DNA of 64,000 nt from Haloarchaeobius sp. FL176 (GCF_024609245.1 NZ_JANJYH010000010.1:57481-121480), one strand, 5' to 3'; counted from the stretch's first letter, positions 47,172 through 56,431 are shown. The notes: generated by a model not told the origin, from the letters alone. A program made the numbers and translations.

Positions 47172-49232
47172 TCAGTCGGGAGGGTCCAGCCCGATGATTC
47201 GGTAATCCTTAGCGATCGTCAGGAACAAGTCTGCCGACACGAGCGGTTTATCCTCAAACTCCGCCTCAGCCTCTAACTCCAACTTCACGAGAATGTCGGT
47301 TAATCGCCAGACGTTGTAGAGCGTGCAGGCGTACAGGAAGTTGAAGAACCGGTATTCGTGGTCCATCGATGTCGTGCGGACGCGGAAGCTCTTGACCTGT
47401 TTGAATCCGTTTTCGATGATCCAACGCTTTTTGTACAGTCGCAGGACGCGACTCACCATATGCGTCTGCTCCTGCTCGGAAGGTTCGTCATCGCCGGGAA
47501 CGTCGATGTCGGGGTGGTTCGTCTCAAACAGCATGTACAGCTGCGTATCCTCTTCGTTTCCTGGAAGGTCACGCTCGGCCTCATCTTCACGAACCTCATC
47601 GAGAACTTCACCAAACATCTCCCCGACTTCTTCCGTATCCGACTCCGTCGCCTCCTTGAACTCGTGAAGTAACTCCTGCCGCAACTCATCCTCGTCTTCT
47701 TCCTCGTCGCTGGCCAACTCCCGGTCAGGCTCGTCTTCGTCAGGCTCGTCCGCCGTCCGGTCGGCGTTCATCGCCGGCACGTACACCTGCTTTCGGACCA
47801 ACCCATCACCGTCTCCATCATCCCGATCGTCTTCCACGAAGTCGCTTAGCGTCCGTCGCTCACGCTGAGCCGTGCTGCTGGGCGACTCGTCCCGTTCAAT
47901 ATGGACGAGTTCCCCTGCCTGTCGGAGGCGTGTGCACGTCGCTTTCTCGCTCGTGCGCATCACGCCCGGATTCAAGTACCACACATCGTGGTCTTCGCAC
48001 ACGTCTTTCACCGCATCGTGCGCGAATTCACGATCCATCAGTAGCAACTCCACATCAACCATGTCCGTCGCCTTCTCTAGTAACTGGTCAACGATATCGG
48101 CACGCCGCATCCCGCGGAACACCGGGAGTCCATCCAACACGATCGGCAGGTCGAATTCGACGACCTGGATGCTTGCCCACTGGAAGTAGAAGTCCGCAGA
48201 CGTGTCCTCATCATCGTCCTTGTACCCCAGCAACCACGGATTCGTCACGTTCCCGTCCTCGTCGAATTCGAGTTTCGCCTTCGTCCGATACGGGTTCGAC
48301 TTCGTGATATCGATTGCGACGGTGACACCGCCGCTAATGCCAGCCTTCCGCTTCGCCTTCTCGATCAGGTCTTTCGTTGTCTCTCGGTGCATCTCTCGGG
48401 CCTGGTCCGGCCCGATTTTCTGCACGTGATGGCGGTGTGTACTACCGGTCTGGACGCGGTCGCGTGTCGTTTCAGCTGCGAAGTTCCACGTCCCGTTCTC
48501 GGCGTACATCTCCTCGCGCGAGCCGACGAACGCATGCCCTTCCCAGAACGCGTTCTCGTGGATTTCGGTGTTCTCCGCACGGGGAAGGTGGTAGTTGTCG
48601 GTGATAAGCGGCTTCGAATGCTTCCAAATCTCACGAGTCTTCCCGATCGTTCGGTCACGCACCGTTCCATCATCCTGTTCGATGGCTTCCGGAGCGTCCA
48701 CAGTCGGGTCAGGGTGGAACACTTCGTCTGGCGCGGGAACGTCGTGTTCCCGGGCAACGTTCACGATGATTTGCGCGATGGTTCGAAGTATTTCTTTGTG
48801 CTCAGCCCTGATCCGGTCCGTGTTCCAGACGCGCCACAGCGTCGTTTTCGACGCGGTCCCGTCCTCGAACCCGAGCGCGTCTACGAGTTTCGACTGGTCC
48901 GTCAGGTAGTCGTGTAGCGCGGTTTCTCCGCTCCAGCCTTTCACGATGCGGAGGATGTGCGCTTTCAACAGCGCTTCCGGCGGCTGCTTGAAGTGCCAGT
49001 CTGTCACGTCGTATCCGAACTGTGACGCGTCCAGCTCTAGGTACGCGATCGCGTTTTCGACGTCGTCGTGCTCGGGGTGGTCGAACCATGCTTCGATGAA
49101 CGCGGCAGCATCCCACGCTAGCGGCCACGGGTCACTGTGTACGGTGTCGTGGTCTGGGGCGTACGGCCACTCCGGATGCGACTCTCGAACTGCATCGAGC
49201 GTCGCTCGCTTCGTGTCCGGGGTGGCCGTCAT
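47172..49232 (-). CDS. Large DDE transposase (686 aa)
   Basis: Catalytic pieces of the DDE_Tnp_1 type: VTVAIDITKSNPYRTKAKLE (first Asp), VDVELLLMDREFAHDAVKDV (second Asp) and YKKRWIIENGFKQVKSFRVR (Glu). The middle holds a long very acidic insert (DEPDEDEPDRELASDEEEDE), which is atypical. Several hundred residues of N-terminal sequence (ALHDYLTDQSKLVDALGFED) are unlike ordinary IS4 transposases. I cannot define terminal repeats, so whether it is part of a mobile IS, or a domesticated one, is open. Confidence 0.75.
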   Translation of the reverse strand: MTATPDTKRATLDAVRESHPEWPYAPDHDTVHSDPWPLAWDAAAFIEAWFDHPEHDDVENAIAYLELDASQFGYDVTDWHFKQPPEALLKAHILRIVKGWSGETALHDYLTDQSKLVDALGFEDGTASKTTLWRVWNTDRIRAEHKEILRTIAQIIVNVAREHDVPAPDEVFHPDPTVDAPEAIEQDDGTVRDRTIGKTREIWKHSKPLITDNYHLPRAENTEIHENAFWEGHAFVGSREEMYAENGTWNFAAETTRDRVQTGSTHRHHVQKIGPDQAREMHRETTKDLIEKAKRKAGISGGVTVAIDITKSNPYRTKAKLEFDEDGNVTNPWLLGYKDDDEDTSADFYFQWASIQVVEFDLPIVLDGLPVFRGMRRADIVDQLLEKATDMVDVELLLMDREFAHDAVKDVCEDHDVWYLNPGVMRTSEKATCTRLRQAGELVHIERDESPSSTAQRERRTLSDFVEDDRDDGDGDGLVRKQVYVPAMNADRTADEPDEDEPDRELASDEEEDEDELRQELLHEFKEATESDTEEVGEMFGEVLDEVREDEAERDLPGNEEDTQLYMLFETNHPDIDVPGDDEPSEQEQTHMVSRVLRLYKKRWIIENGFKQVKSFRVRTTSMDHEYRFFNFLYACTLYNVWRLTDILVKLELEAEAEFEDKPLVSADLFLTIAKDYRIIGLDPPD

Positions 49233-49450
49233 GTGCTGTGGGGAAATGTTCTTTGATTCGAAGTATATTCGTTGGCGTGTCGTTTCCGAATCTTCCGAAT
49301 AAGCGTACGTACGGGAGTGATTTAGTCAACCACCCGTTGAGCCAACCCCGGGTAACGGAGTGCTTCGATTCGAATTTGAATATGGTTCGAAGCTGGATTC
49401 GAGTTAAGCGGAACTTTCACTACGGCAGACAGTGATACGCTGCGTACTGC

Positions 49451-49885
49451 ATGGCTGACACCGTGAGGGAGTTCTGCAACTCCCGCGGCGGGCTCGGGGT
49501 TTTAATCCTCCTGTACAGCGACGCACAGCGGTTCACTGATCTCGCAGACGTGCTGCACATCAGCGACTCTACGCTAACGTACCGGCTTGCAGAGGCCCGT
49601 GATCTCGGGCTGGTTACTCCGGAGATTGATGAGCAGGAAACGTCGGTTGGCGACCGGTATCGGTTGAGCGAGCGCGGCGCGCTTATCGTGAAGAAATTGG
49701 AGCAGTTTGGTGTCGTCCACGCGTACCGCACGATGCTGGATATGCATCAACAAGTAGAAGATGGTCGTAGTGACCTCGATGAGTGGTTAGAGGGTGAGGA
49801 GACAAAGAAGAAGTTAGCGCGGTGTAGCGAAGAAGATCCATACGTAGATCAATTCGGGCAAGATGTGACAGGGTACTCAGAGTGA
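49451..49885 (+). CDS. MarR/HxlR-like winged-helix regulator
   Basis: 144 residues. Winged helix FTDLADVLHISDSTLTYRLA, EARDLGLVTPEIDEQETSVG, DRYRLSERGALIVKKL. The C-terminal tail is acidic (RSDLDEWLEGEETKKKLARC). It probably acts as a single-domain repressor. No operator identified. It opens the AT-richer island that runs to 55.3 kb. Confidence 0.8.
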   Translation: MADTVREFCNSRGGLGVLILLYSDAQRFTDLADVLHISDSTLTYRLAEARDLGLVTPEIDEQETSVGDRYRLSERGALIVKKLEQFGVVHAYRTMLDMHQQVEDGRSDLDEWLEGEETKKKLARCSEEDPYVDQFGQDVTGYSE

Positions 49886-49903
49886 ACCAGCCGGTAGGTT
49901 GGT
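49882..49903. repeat. Short repeat TGAAnCAsCCGGTAGG, copy 1
   Basis: GTGAACCAGCCGGTAGGTTG; recurs in slightly changed form at 50350-50372 and 60597-60617. The first overlaps the end of the winged-helix gene. Confidence 0.5.
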
Positions 49904-49975
49904 AGGCGAGTTTAGCGAGAACCGCTCAGTTAGTTCCGTCGAAAGCCTGATACGACTATCCTCGTAATTTTGGAT

Positions 49976-50233
49976 ATGGGCATGTTCTCCACGTACGGCG
50001 ACCGGATTGCAGCGATTGCACTCGGTGGCTGCTTGCTGGTGGCGTATCTCCTCGTGAATCCGTTCGAACTTACATCAGACGTGGTTGCGACCGGTCTGAG
50101 CGGTATTCCCGTCACACTGCTCATTTTTGGCGTGGCAGGCGTTTCGCAACGCTCTGCCATCCGCATCGGTGGAGCGAGTACGCTGGGACTGATGATTGGC
50201 ACGTACCTCCAAACGGCCGGAATTGTTGGCTAA
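49976..50233 (+). CDS. Small membrane protein with two to three transmembrane helices (85 aa)
   Basis: Starts MGMFSTYGDRIAAIALGGCL. Hydrophobic segments about residues 10-30 (IAAIALGGCLLVAYLLV), 40-58 (TGLSGIPVTLLIFGVAG) and 62-82. The ATG at 49976 is used; a TTG two codons earlier is less likely. No family recognised. Confidence 0.6.
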   Translation: MGMFSTYGDRIAAIALGGCLLVAYLLVNPFELTSDVVATGLSGIPVTLLIFGVAGVSQRSAIRIGGASTLGLMIGTYLQTAGIVG

Positions 50234-50349
50234 CGCTGACTGCTGCCCTATCGAGGAGCCAACAGGGCCGCACCTAAATTGGTAGACTCACTCCCTGTAC
50301 TCCCGAAGCTATGCATCACATCGAGGTGGATTCTTACCAGCAAATCTGG

Positions 50350-50372
50350 AGTGAAACACCCGGTAAGTAGGT
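50350..50372. repeat. Short repeat TGAAnCAsCCGGTAGG, copy 2
   Basis: GTGAAACACCCGGTAAGTAG, a variant of the copy at 49882. Confidence 0.45.
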
Positions 50373-50402
50373 ATGCTTATTGAGCGACCACTTTGAGGCA
50401 CA

Positions 50403-50600
50403 TCAGGTGTACTCTGACCGCTGGCCGACCCAAAACCCGAATAGCATTACAAGTAGTAGACTGGCTACGATACCCCAAAATACGGAACTTGTGAATAGTC
50501 TGAGAGAGAGCATTTCAGGGTAGAGAACAGCCATCCAAAGTGGAATCCCAATCAATAGCCCTGTCGTAGCTGCGAGCATGAATTTAGGATAAGAATTCAT
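50403..50600 (-). CDS. Small membrane protein with two transmembrane helices (65 aa)
   Basis: Starts MNSYPKFMLAATTGLLIGIP. Two hydrophobic segments (AATTGLLIGIPLWMAVLY; VFWGIVASLLLVMLFGFWVG) and a short charged tail. A TATA-like aaatatata lies about 30 nt before this ATG on the minus strand, which favours it over a GTG at 50627. No family recognised. Confidence 0.6.
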   Translation of the reverse strand: MNSYPKFMLAATTGLLIGIPLWMAVLYPEMLSLRLFTSSVFWGIVASLLLVMLFGFWVGQRSEYT

Positions 50601-50711
50601 TCCTGTTTCCAATTTATATTTATTCACCTATATATTTATTCGCTGTACTCATCGCTCGTCGGGTAATCACAGAGTGGGTATGCGAAACGTTCTATGAATC
50701 CTCTGACACTC

Positions 50712-50825
50712 TCAAAAAAAGTTACCCACAGAACTCTTTCCTAATATCATTTGAACGAAGGTATAGACACTACCGATTATGATGGCAAGTGCCCATAGGT
50801 ACATCAGTATCTCTAAGAGGCCCAT
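50712..50825 (-). CDS. 37-aa single-span membrane protein
   Basis: Minus-strand ATG at 50825: MGLLEILMYLWALAIIIGSV, YTFVQMILGKSSVGNFF, stop. One hydrophobic helix. A TATA-like TTTTTAAAG lies about 25 nt before the ATG, consistent with a leaderless transcript. Too short for most gene finders; support is promoter plus composition only. It is read in the same direction as the two-helix gene 110 bp downstream. Confidence 0.4.
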   Translation of the reverse strand: MGLLEILMYLWALAIIIGSVYTFVQMILGKSSVGNFF

Positions 50826-51045
50826 ATGACAAATATGACACTGGTCTTTAAAAATCTATGCGTGATTGTTGGCGGCTAGCGAGAAAATCGATAAGTTACC
50901 GACAGCTTCTTTGCCTGTACTAACCGGTAACTACGTGTGCGAATTGAATATGGGCTTTCCATTACTAACAATGTATAGATATATGACCTTCTGGGAAGTA
51001 CCAATAAATGAAAAATTATTTTTCGCCCCGATGACAATAGTACAC

Positions 51046-51261
51046 ATGAACAACATTCGACAAGTGTATAGACGCCTCGACAGTTGGGCGTGTGGACTAT
51101 CTCGTGGTAAATATGCCATCCTTATTGGGGTCTCAGCCGCTCTTGGTGCGCTCGCAGTTACCTTGGCCCTCGGGGACCCGGATTATGCTTTCGCAACCGG
51201 AATCAGTCTCACAATGACTGTTCTCTATTATTGGTCCAATCCGAACCAAAAAGAGGAGTGA
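51046..51261 (+). CDS. Small two-helix membrane protein (71 aa)
   Basis: Starts MNNIRQVYRRLDSWACGLSR; then KYAILIGVSAALGALAVTLA and YAFATGISLTMTVLYYWSNP. The N-terminal amphipathic helix plus two membrane spans is a recurrent small haloarchaeal protein type, but I cannot name it. An earlier in-frame ATG at 50866 would add 60 residues of implausible sequence through an AT-rich non-coding area. Confidence 0.6.
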   Translation: MNNIRQVYRRLDSWACGLSRGKYAILIGVSAALGALAVTLALGDPDYAFATGISLTMTVLYYWSNPNQKEE

Positions 51262-51410
51262 AGTGCTACGTCGCTTGACAAAATTTTATCGTAGAATACT
51301 CTACGGTCACTACACATCCTGTACTGAACGATCAAGGCCCGGACATCCATTCACGTTAAGAACCATTATGGACTAATGAAATGAGCGGGAGCTAGTGAAC
51401 TCGTCGCAAT

Positions 51411-52514
51411 ATGAAAGGTACCAATACAACTCCCACAAGACGAACAATCCTTGCTAGTATCGGTGGGTCAAGTATCGGCCTCGTCGGAATTGGATCTGCG
51501 AAAAAGTCCACTGACGATATAGTAACTATCACGACAGTAAAGGCAGGTGACACGCCTGTTGTTACCAAAGAGGTTCCAGCTAGCTGGTACCGACATGAAT
51601 TGCGCGCACGCGAGGCTCGGTCAAGGTTACTCAGCCAATGGGAAGATAAGGCTGGGGTGACTGGGGTTGGTATTGGGACCTCGAAGGACCAAATTGAGGG
51701 TCGAAAAGTAAGTACAGTGGACGTATACGTCGACCCAGCTGGTGCCGATATCGCAGTCCCGAGTAATATCGACGGTGTCGGAGTAACACTTCAGGAGACG
51801 GTCCAAGTGGAGCCCTCGACGTGCAATGTGGGCGATTTCAGCATTATGCCTGGTGGTGTGGTGATCGAAGAAGCCAATGGTAGTAGCGGTGGAACGTCGA
51901 CGTGTGAGGTCTCTCGAACCGTCAGTGGGAACAAAAGATACTACATGATGACTTCCGCTCACCTATTCACCTGCTCGGGCAGCAACATTGCCGGTGACGG
52001 AGTCAATCAGAGTGGCCGCTCCTTCGGTACGGTAGCGGATTACGACTTCGATCAGGACTGGGCAATTGTGGAGCGGGACCCCAATGGTGCTGTTAGCGAC
52101 TTCGATAATGGCATTGAGGATACCGCTGGTATCATGGCTGGACACGTTACAGAGAATGGGTTAGCTGACCTCAAGGGTACGGACACCACCGTCTATAAAC
52201 AGGGTATTACTACGTGTAATGAGAGCGGACAAGTTGACCAATACGACGTGTCGGTTAATACATCCTGTAACAGCATTTCGTCGAACGATTACGTTCGTTT
52301 GACAACCGATGAAGACAATGGGGATTCTGGAGCACCACACTACCATCAGTACACGTACAACGGATGTAATTACCTGGCCCTCATAGCTCCGCATACTGCT
52401 GGTGCCTGCTCGTCGAGTCCGTGTGCTGACTCCGTGGGCTGCGCGGCGTTTCACATCAATAGTGATCATAACATCAACTTCGATCCGGAATTCCAGTTTG
52501 GTCACTGTAAGTGA
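51411..52514 (+). CDS. Secreted trypsin-fold serine protease with Tat signal
   Basis: 367 residues. Begins MKGTNTTPTRRTILASIGGS, a twin-arginine signal with a hydrophobic stretch to about residue 28. The catalytic triad of a chymotrypsin-fold protease is readable: His in YYMMTSAHLFTCSG, Asp in DFDQDWAIVERDP and Ser in TTDEDNGDSGAPHYHQ (GDSG). Many cysteines in the mature part (CNVGDF, CEVSRT, CSGSN, CNESG, CSSSPC) suggest disulfides outside the cell. It lies in the AT-richer island. Its substrate is unknown; it could act on surface proteins, on competing strains or in processing a secreted peptide. Confidence 0.85.
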   Translation: MKGTNTTPTRRTILASIGGSSIGLVGIGSAKKSTDDIVTITTVKAGDTPVVTKEVPASWYRHELRAREARSRLLSQWEDKAGVTGVGIGTSKDQIEGRKVSTVDVYVDPAGADIAVPSNIDGVGVTLQETVQVEPSTCNVGDFSIMPGGVVIEEANGSSGGTSTCEVSRTVSGNKRYYMMTSAHLFTCSGSNIAGDGVNQSGRSFGTVADYDFDQDWAIVERDPNGAVSDFDNGIEDTAGIMAGHVTENGLADLKGTDTTVYKQGITTCNESGQVDQYDVSVNTSCNSISSNDYVRLTTDEDNGDSGAPHYHQYTYNGCNYLALIAPHTAGACSSSPCADSVGCAAFHINSDHNINFDPEFQFGHCK

Positions 52515-52672
52515 CTGAGGGTCGAACCCACACTATACGTCCAATCTCTGTTATCATATGGTTTTAGCGGGGTTGAGACTACTCAGAATAGACCATTAAT
52601 CCATTCTAATGGGTGTCAGAGAACATACAGAGACGGCGATATTTGGGAATGTTTAGTGACCTCTACACGTTC

Positions 52673-54071
52673 CCTCCGTGGGCATCCGTCTTTAGCTAAG
52701 AGGCGAACCACGTGACTGCGGCGGCTTATCGGGGGTGCTTTTCGAGAGGAATGAGGAGGTATCCGCTGTGCACACAGACACCTCCCCATCGAGAATTATA
52801 TGTCGGTATACTACACTGCTTCCCTCTGAGTTCCTCGAAGAGTACGCCGAGGAACTCGGCGTGGTCGAACGTAAGGGGAAGCTTCAGGTTCCAGTCCTCG
52901 TGTGGGCACTCGTGTTCGGCTTCGCCGCAGGCGAGAGTCGAAAACTCGCTGGGTTCAGACGCTGCTACAACGCCACAGTCGACGAGACAATCTCTCCCGG
53001 TGGCTTCTATCACCGGTTGACGCCGACGTTGGCGGAGTACCTCCGCGACCTCGTCGAGGTCGCTGTTACCGACGCTGTTGACGTTGATATCGACCGATTC
53101 AGGAACGTGATGATCACTGATGGAACCGTGTTGCGGTTGCACGAGTTCCTCGCTGATGAGTTCCAAGCTCGTCACGAGGAGCAGGCTGAAGCGAAGCTCC
53201 ATAACGCCACCGACCAGACGATTGAACGGATCGACGTGACCGACGAGAAAACGCACGATAGCACGTTGTTCAAGACGGGGTCGTGGCTGCAAGGACGACT
53301 TGTTCTATTCGACCTCGCGTACTTCAAGTACCGCCGCTTCACGTTGATCGATGAGAACGACGGCTACTTCGTGAGTCGGTTGAAGCAGAACGCAAACCTG
53401 GTGACAACGGAGGAACTACGGGAATGGCACGGCCGCGCCATTCCCTTGGAAGGCAAGCAGATCCAGAATGTGGTCGATGCCCTCTCGCGGAAGTACATCG
53501 ACGTGGAGGTCGAAGCGGAGTTCAAGTGCGGGCAGTATGAGGGAACGCGGTCGTTGGACACAGAGCGGTTCCGCGTCGTCGGCGTCTTCGTTGCGGACGC
53601 CGACGACTACCATCTATACATCACGAATCTGCCGAGAGAGGAGTTCTTGCCCGCGGATTTAGCGACATTGTATCGGTGTCGGTGGGAGGTAGAGACGCTG
53701 TTCCATGAGTTGAAGACGCAGTACGAACTGGACGAGTTCGACACACGCAATCCTGTTGCTGTGGAGATTTTGCTGTACGCAGCGTTGCTGTCACTGCTTG
53801 TGAGCCGTGATCTGTTGAATCTAGTCACCGAGTACGCCGATGTCGAGATCGTGTTTCCGCCGGAACGCTGGGCGACAACCTTTCGGTCGCACGCCCGGCT
53901 CATCCTCCATGAACTCGGTGAGTACCTCGGCTACTCGCCACCACCACTGTTGAAGCGGTTGATCGAAGACGCACAGAAGATCCACAAGCAACGACCGATC
54001 ATACAGGAGACGCTCGCTACGGCTATACAACCGGGGTGTGAGGCTTAGCTAAAGACGAATGCCTCCGTGGG
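52673..54071. mobile_element. ISH8-type (IS4-family) insertion sequence with 10-bp target duplication
   Basis: The element runs 52683-54061 with ends CATCCGTCTTTAGCTAAG and its near-complement CTTAGCTAAAGACGAATG. It is bordered by an exact 10-bp duplication CCTCCGTGGG at 52673-52682 and 54062-54071. A 10-bp duplication fits the haloarchaeal ISH8 group. The intact duplication points to a fairly recent insertion, in a non-coding spot between the protease and lipoprotein genes. Confidence 0.93.
52735..54048 (+). CDS. ISH8-type IS4-family transposase
   Basis: 437 residues. Typical opening TTLLPSEFLEEYAEELGVVE and PVLVWALVFGFAAGESRKLA. Catalytic elements: MITDGTVLRLHEFLADEFQ, VLFDLAYFKYRRFTLIDEND, and the Y-(2)-R-(3)-E-(6)-K signature YRCRWEVETLFHELKTQYEL. 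It appears intact. The first codon is uncertain: GTG at 52735, or GTG at 52768, would both give a full catalytic protein. Confidence 0.92.
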   Translation: MLFERNEEVSAVHTDTSPSRIICRYTTLLPSEFLEEYAEELGVVERKGKLQVPVLVWALVFGFAAGESRKLAGFRRCYNATVDETISPGGFYHRLTPTLAEYLRDLVEVAVTDAVDVDIDRFRNVMITDGTVLRLHEFLADEFQARHEEQAEAKLHNATDQTIERIDVTDEKTHDSTLFKTGSWLQGRLVLFDLAYFKYRRFTLIDENDGYFVSRLKQNANLVTTEELREWHGRAIPLEGKQIQNVVDALSRKYIDVEVEAEFKCGQYEGTRSLDTERFRVVGVFVADADDYHLYITNLPREEFLPADLATLYRCRWEVETLFHELKTQYELDEFDTRNPVAVEILLYAALLSLLVSRDLLNLVTEYADVEIVFPPERWATTFRSHARLILHELGEYLGYSPPPLLKRLIEDAQKIHKQRPIIQETLATAIQPGCEA

Positions 54072-54129
54072 TTAAAAGCTGTTTTAACGCTACAGAAAGC
54101 ATATGTAAGTCACAGTAGTAGTAACTTCT

Positions 54130-54714
54130 ATGCGACGAAGAACTGCCCTCTCACTGGTAGCAACCACACTTTCGGCTGGATGTATTGGTGCGGCATCAAG
54201 TAATAGTTCAGATATGAGGACCTCAATGCCAGATCATAAGCGGGTTAGTGTCATCGACCAGCGTGACCTCCCGAATGACGTACCGGTCACGCTATCAGCT
54301 ACGACATCACGTGAAGAAATCACTGCGGAGCATCCAGCCAGGCTCCGGATTGTATTCGAAAACACCGACAAGAATCCGCGGACGTTCAGTTTCGGCACAA
54401 ATCCTCCGTTCACCCCTAAGCTGAGCCAAACCCAGAGCCCTGGGTTGATGCTGCTGCCTCTCGATACTAGATACGACCCTGTGACTGAGAGCTGTTGGCA
54501 ACCCACCATTTCAGACGATACTGAGTACGTCGTGCCGTCGGTTCTCAATCAAGTGACGCTAGATGCTGGCGAATCTATCGCTACTGAACTTGATGTGTGG
54601 GGAAGTTATCGGAACGACGACGACATCTGTGTCCCCATTGGTGAGTATCAGTTTGAGGAGTCCTACGGCGACTTCACGTGGAATTTCACGGTAGCGGTTT
54701 TGGGGAATACCTGA
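54130..54714 (+). CDS. Secreted lipoprotein
   Basis: 194 residues. MRRRTALSLVATTLSAGCIG is a short signal with twin Arg and a lipobox ending in Cys (LSAGC), typical of haloarchaeal Tat-exported lipoproteins. The mature part has paired strands with a beta-sandwich pattern (ARLRIVFENTDKNPRTFSFG, NFTVAVLGNT) that recalls domains holding periplasmic or surface ligands. No family recognised. It starts 58 bp after the ISH8 target duplication, so the insertion may have altered its promoter. Confidence 0.75.
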   Translation: MRRRTALSLVATTLSAGCIGAASSNSSDMRTSMPDHKRVSVIDQRDLPNDVPVTLSATTSREEITAEHPARLRIVFENTDKNPRTFSFGTNPPFTPKLSQTQSPGLMLLPLDTRYDPVTESCWQPTISDDTEYVVPSVLNQVTLDAGESIATELDVWGSYRNDDDICVPIGEYQFEESYGDFTWNFTVAVLGNT

Positions 54715-54750
54715 TCACGACGGATGCGAAATCTAGAGTTAGAACCCAAC

Positions 54751-55314
54751 ATGGCGAATTCGAATGATAAGGCTTATTTACTCCAGATAACGGACGATGC
54801 AGCAGACAATATTCTCGAGAATCTGTCCTCAGAGACAACCCGTAGCGTTGTCCAGTACCTTTCTGAGACCACAGCGACTCCAAGTGAAATCGCTGACGCC
54901 ACCGACAATAGTATACAGAATGTGAATTACCACCTGACGAAACTCGTAGATGCGGACATCGCTGAATCCGTTGGGTCGCAATACTCTGAGAAACGAACCG
55001 AAATGGAAATTTACGGGTTAAAATACGATCCACTCGTGATTGTTGTTGGTGAAAAAAACCCGATTCTCCCGTTCAAACGTATACTGAGTATTGTTGGAGT
55101 TTGGGTAATCGGGTTCCTCGCCGCAACCGGAGGTTTCAAATTGCTTATCAACTATCTACCGGAGATACTCTCGTCCAAATCCTCTGAAGACGCTATTTCA
55201 TTAAGTTCAGTTTCAGCTGGCCCACTGATTTCTCCGGTAGTCGCGTTTGCTTTTGGCGGGTTTGTTGGGGTTCTGTTGGCCATTTTAGTAGTAACTAGAC
55301 TATATAGAAATTAG
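54751..55314 (+). CDS. Membrane-anchored winged-helix regulator
   Basis: 187 residues. Winged-helix part: LSSETTRSVVQYLSETTATP, SEIADATDNSIQNVNYHLTK, LVDADIAESVG. Two membrane helices follow near residues 110-130 (ILSIVGVWVIGFLAATGGFK) and 158-182 (PVVAFAFGGFVGVLLAILVV). One-component, membrane-bound regulators of this plan are frequent in haloarchaea. The ATG at 54751 (MANSNDKAY) is preferred to 54724. It may act on the adjacent lipoprotein or protease gene. Confidence 0.8.
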   Translation: MANSNDKAYLLQITDDAADNILENLSSETTRSVVQYLSETTATPSEIADATDNSIQNVNYHLTKLVDADIAESVGSQYSEKRTEMEIYGLKYDPLVIVVGEKNPILPFKRILSIVGVWVIGFLAATGGFKLLINYLPEILSSKSSEDAISLSSVSAGPLISPVVAFAFGGFVGVLLAILVVTRLYRN

Positions 55315-55341
55315 ATTTCTATCCACCTATTTCATATGATT

Positions 55342-56343
55342 GCTCTTCGGAAGCAGATTGTTGGTCGGGTAGAGCTGACGCTGTGAAAGCGTAGCGGGCA
55401 AGGGTGACGCGGCAGCGTCACCCGAATGCAATGTTCCCATTTGAATTGCTGAGTTCAGAGGCGAGCGCCGCGAACCTGCGCCAGCAGGTTCGCTGGCGCG
55501 AGGGCCTCCAGTGCCCGCACTACCGGTCTGAGTCGGTGATCAAACACGGCAGCTATCGAGAGTATCAGCGGTATCTCTGTAAGGATTGCGACCGCACGTT
55601 CAACGACAAGACCGGCACGATCTTCGCGCACGCGAAGATCGGCCTCGACAAGCTCTTGTTCGCGTTCTACTCGTTCCTCCGGTTCAACACGAGTATCCGC
55701 CAGTTAGACGCTGAACTCGACGTTTCGTATCGCTCGCTTCACCGGCGCGTCGAGCAGTTCGCCAGAACGCTCGACGTGCCAGCCATCTCTCTCGTTGGCC
55801 CGAGCGAGATCGACGAGTTCTACGTCTCTGCCGGAAAGAAAGGCCGCGAGCGCGACCGAGAGTCGCGCTCACGTGGCCTCTCGAAACTCGGACAAGGAAC
55901 GTACGAGGGGGTACAAGCCACCGGTGTTCACACTCGTTAATCGCGGCAGCGGTCAGCGATACGTCGTCCCGGCGAAATCCGCCGACGAAGCGACCGTGAG
56001 ACTCCTTCTCGGCAACCGCGAGAAGGAGTCGCTGACCGTCTATACTGACGGATTTCGGGCCTACGGTCCACTCGACGATGACGAGAGCTTCCACCGAGAA
56101 TCAGTAATTCACGGTAACGGCGAGTACGTTGATGGAGACGCGCACGTGATCACCTGCGAGAGCCACCGTCGCGCCAGCGACGCGTGGCTCTCGCCGCACC
56201 GAGGCGTCTCAAAGGACAAACTGACAGCGTATCTCAGACCGTTCCAGCTTCGGCGACAAATCCTCCGCAAACCGGGTCGAGAGGCACTGAAAGAGATCGT
56301 CCGAGCAGTTCTCTGACTCACCAACAATGTACTTCACAAGAGC
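55342..56343. mobile_element. Second IS1595-type insertion sequence with frameshifted transposase
   Basis: Ends GCTCTTCGGAAGCAGATTGT (55342-55361) and, as reverse complement, GCTCTTGTGAAGTACATTGT (56324-56343). The outermost GCTCTT is shared with the ends of the element at 29247. No target duplication is seen. The transposase is broken. Confidence 0.7.
55429..56316 (+). pseudogene. IS1595-family transposase split by a frameshift
   Basis: The first frame starts MFPFELLSSEASAANLRQQV with a zinc-ribbon-like part (CPHYRSES, CKDCDRTF) and runs to GTYEGVQATGVHTR at 55940. The second half continues in another frame from about 55900 (YKPPVFTLVNRGSGQRYVVP, YTDGFRAYGPLDDD, SKDKLTAYLRPFQLRRQILR) and ends at 56316. 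The switch lies at a run of G residues (gagggggtac near 55905), so one base was gained or lost. The second part retains the DG...Y and W-less third block. The first cysteine pair is damaged (CPHY), also a sign of decay. Confidence 0.8.
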
Positions 56344-56431
56344 GTCACCGATATCTGGTTCACCTGTACGCACCAATTTCCGATTTCAAACTCCCGTACT
56401 CAGAGCCACTGGATGAATCTTCTTGAACGAA

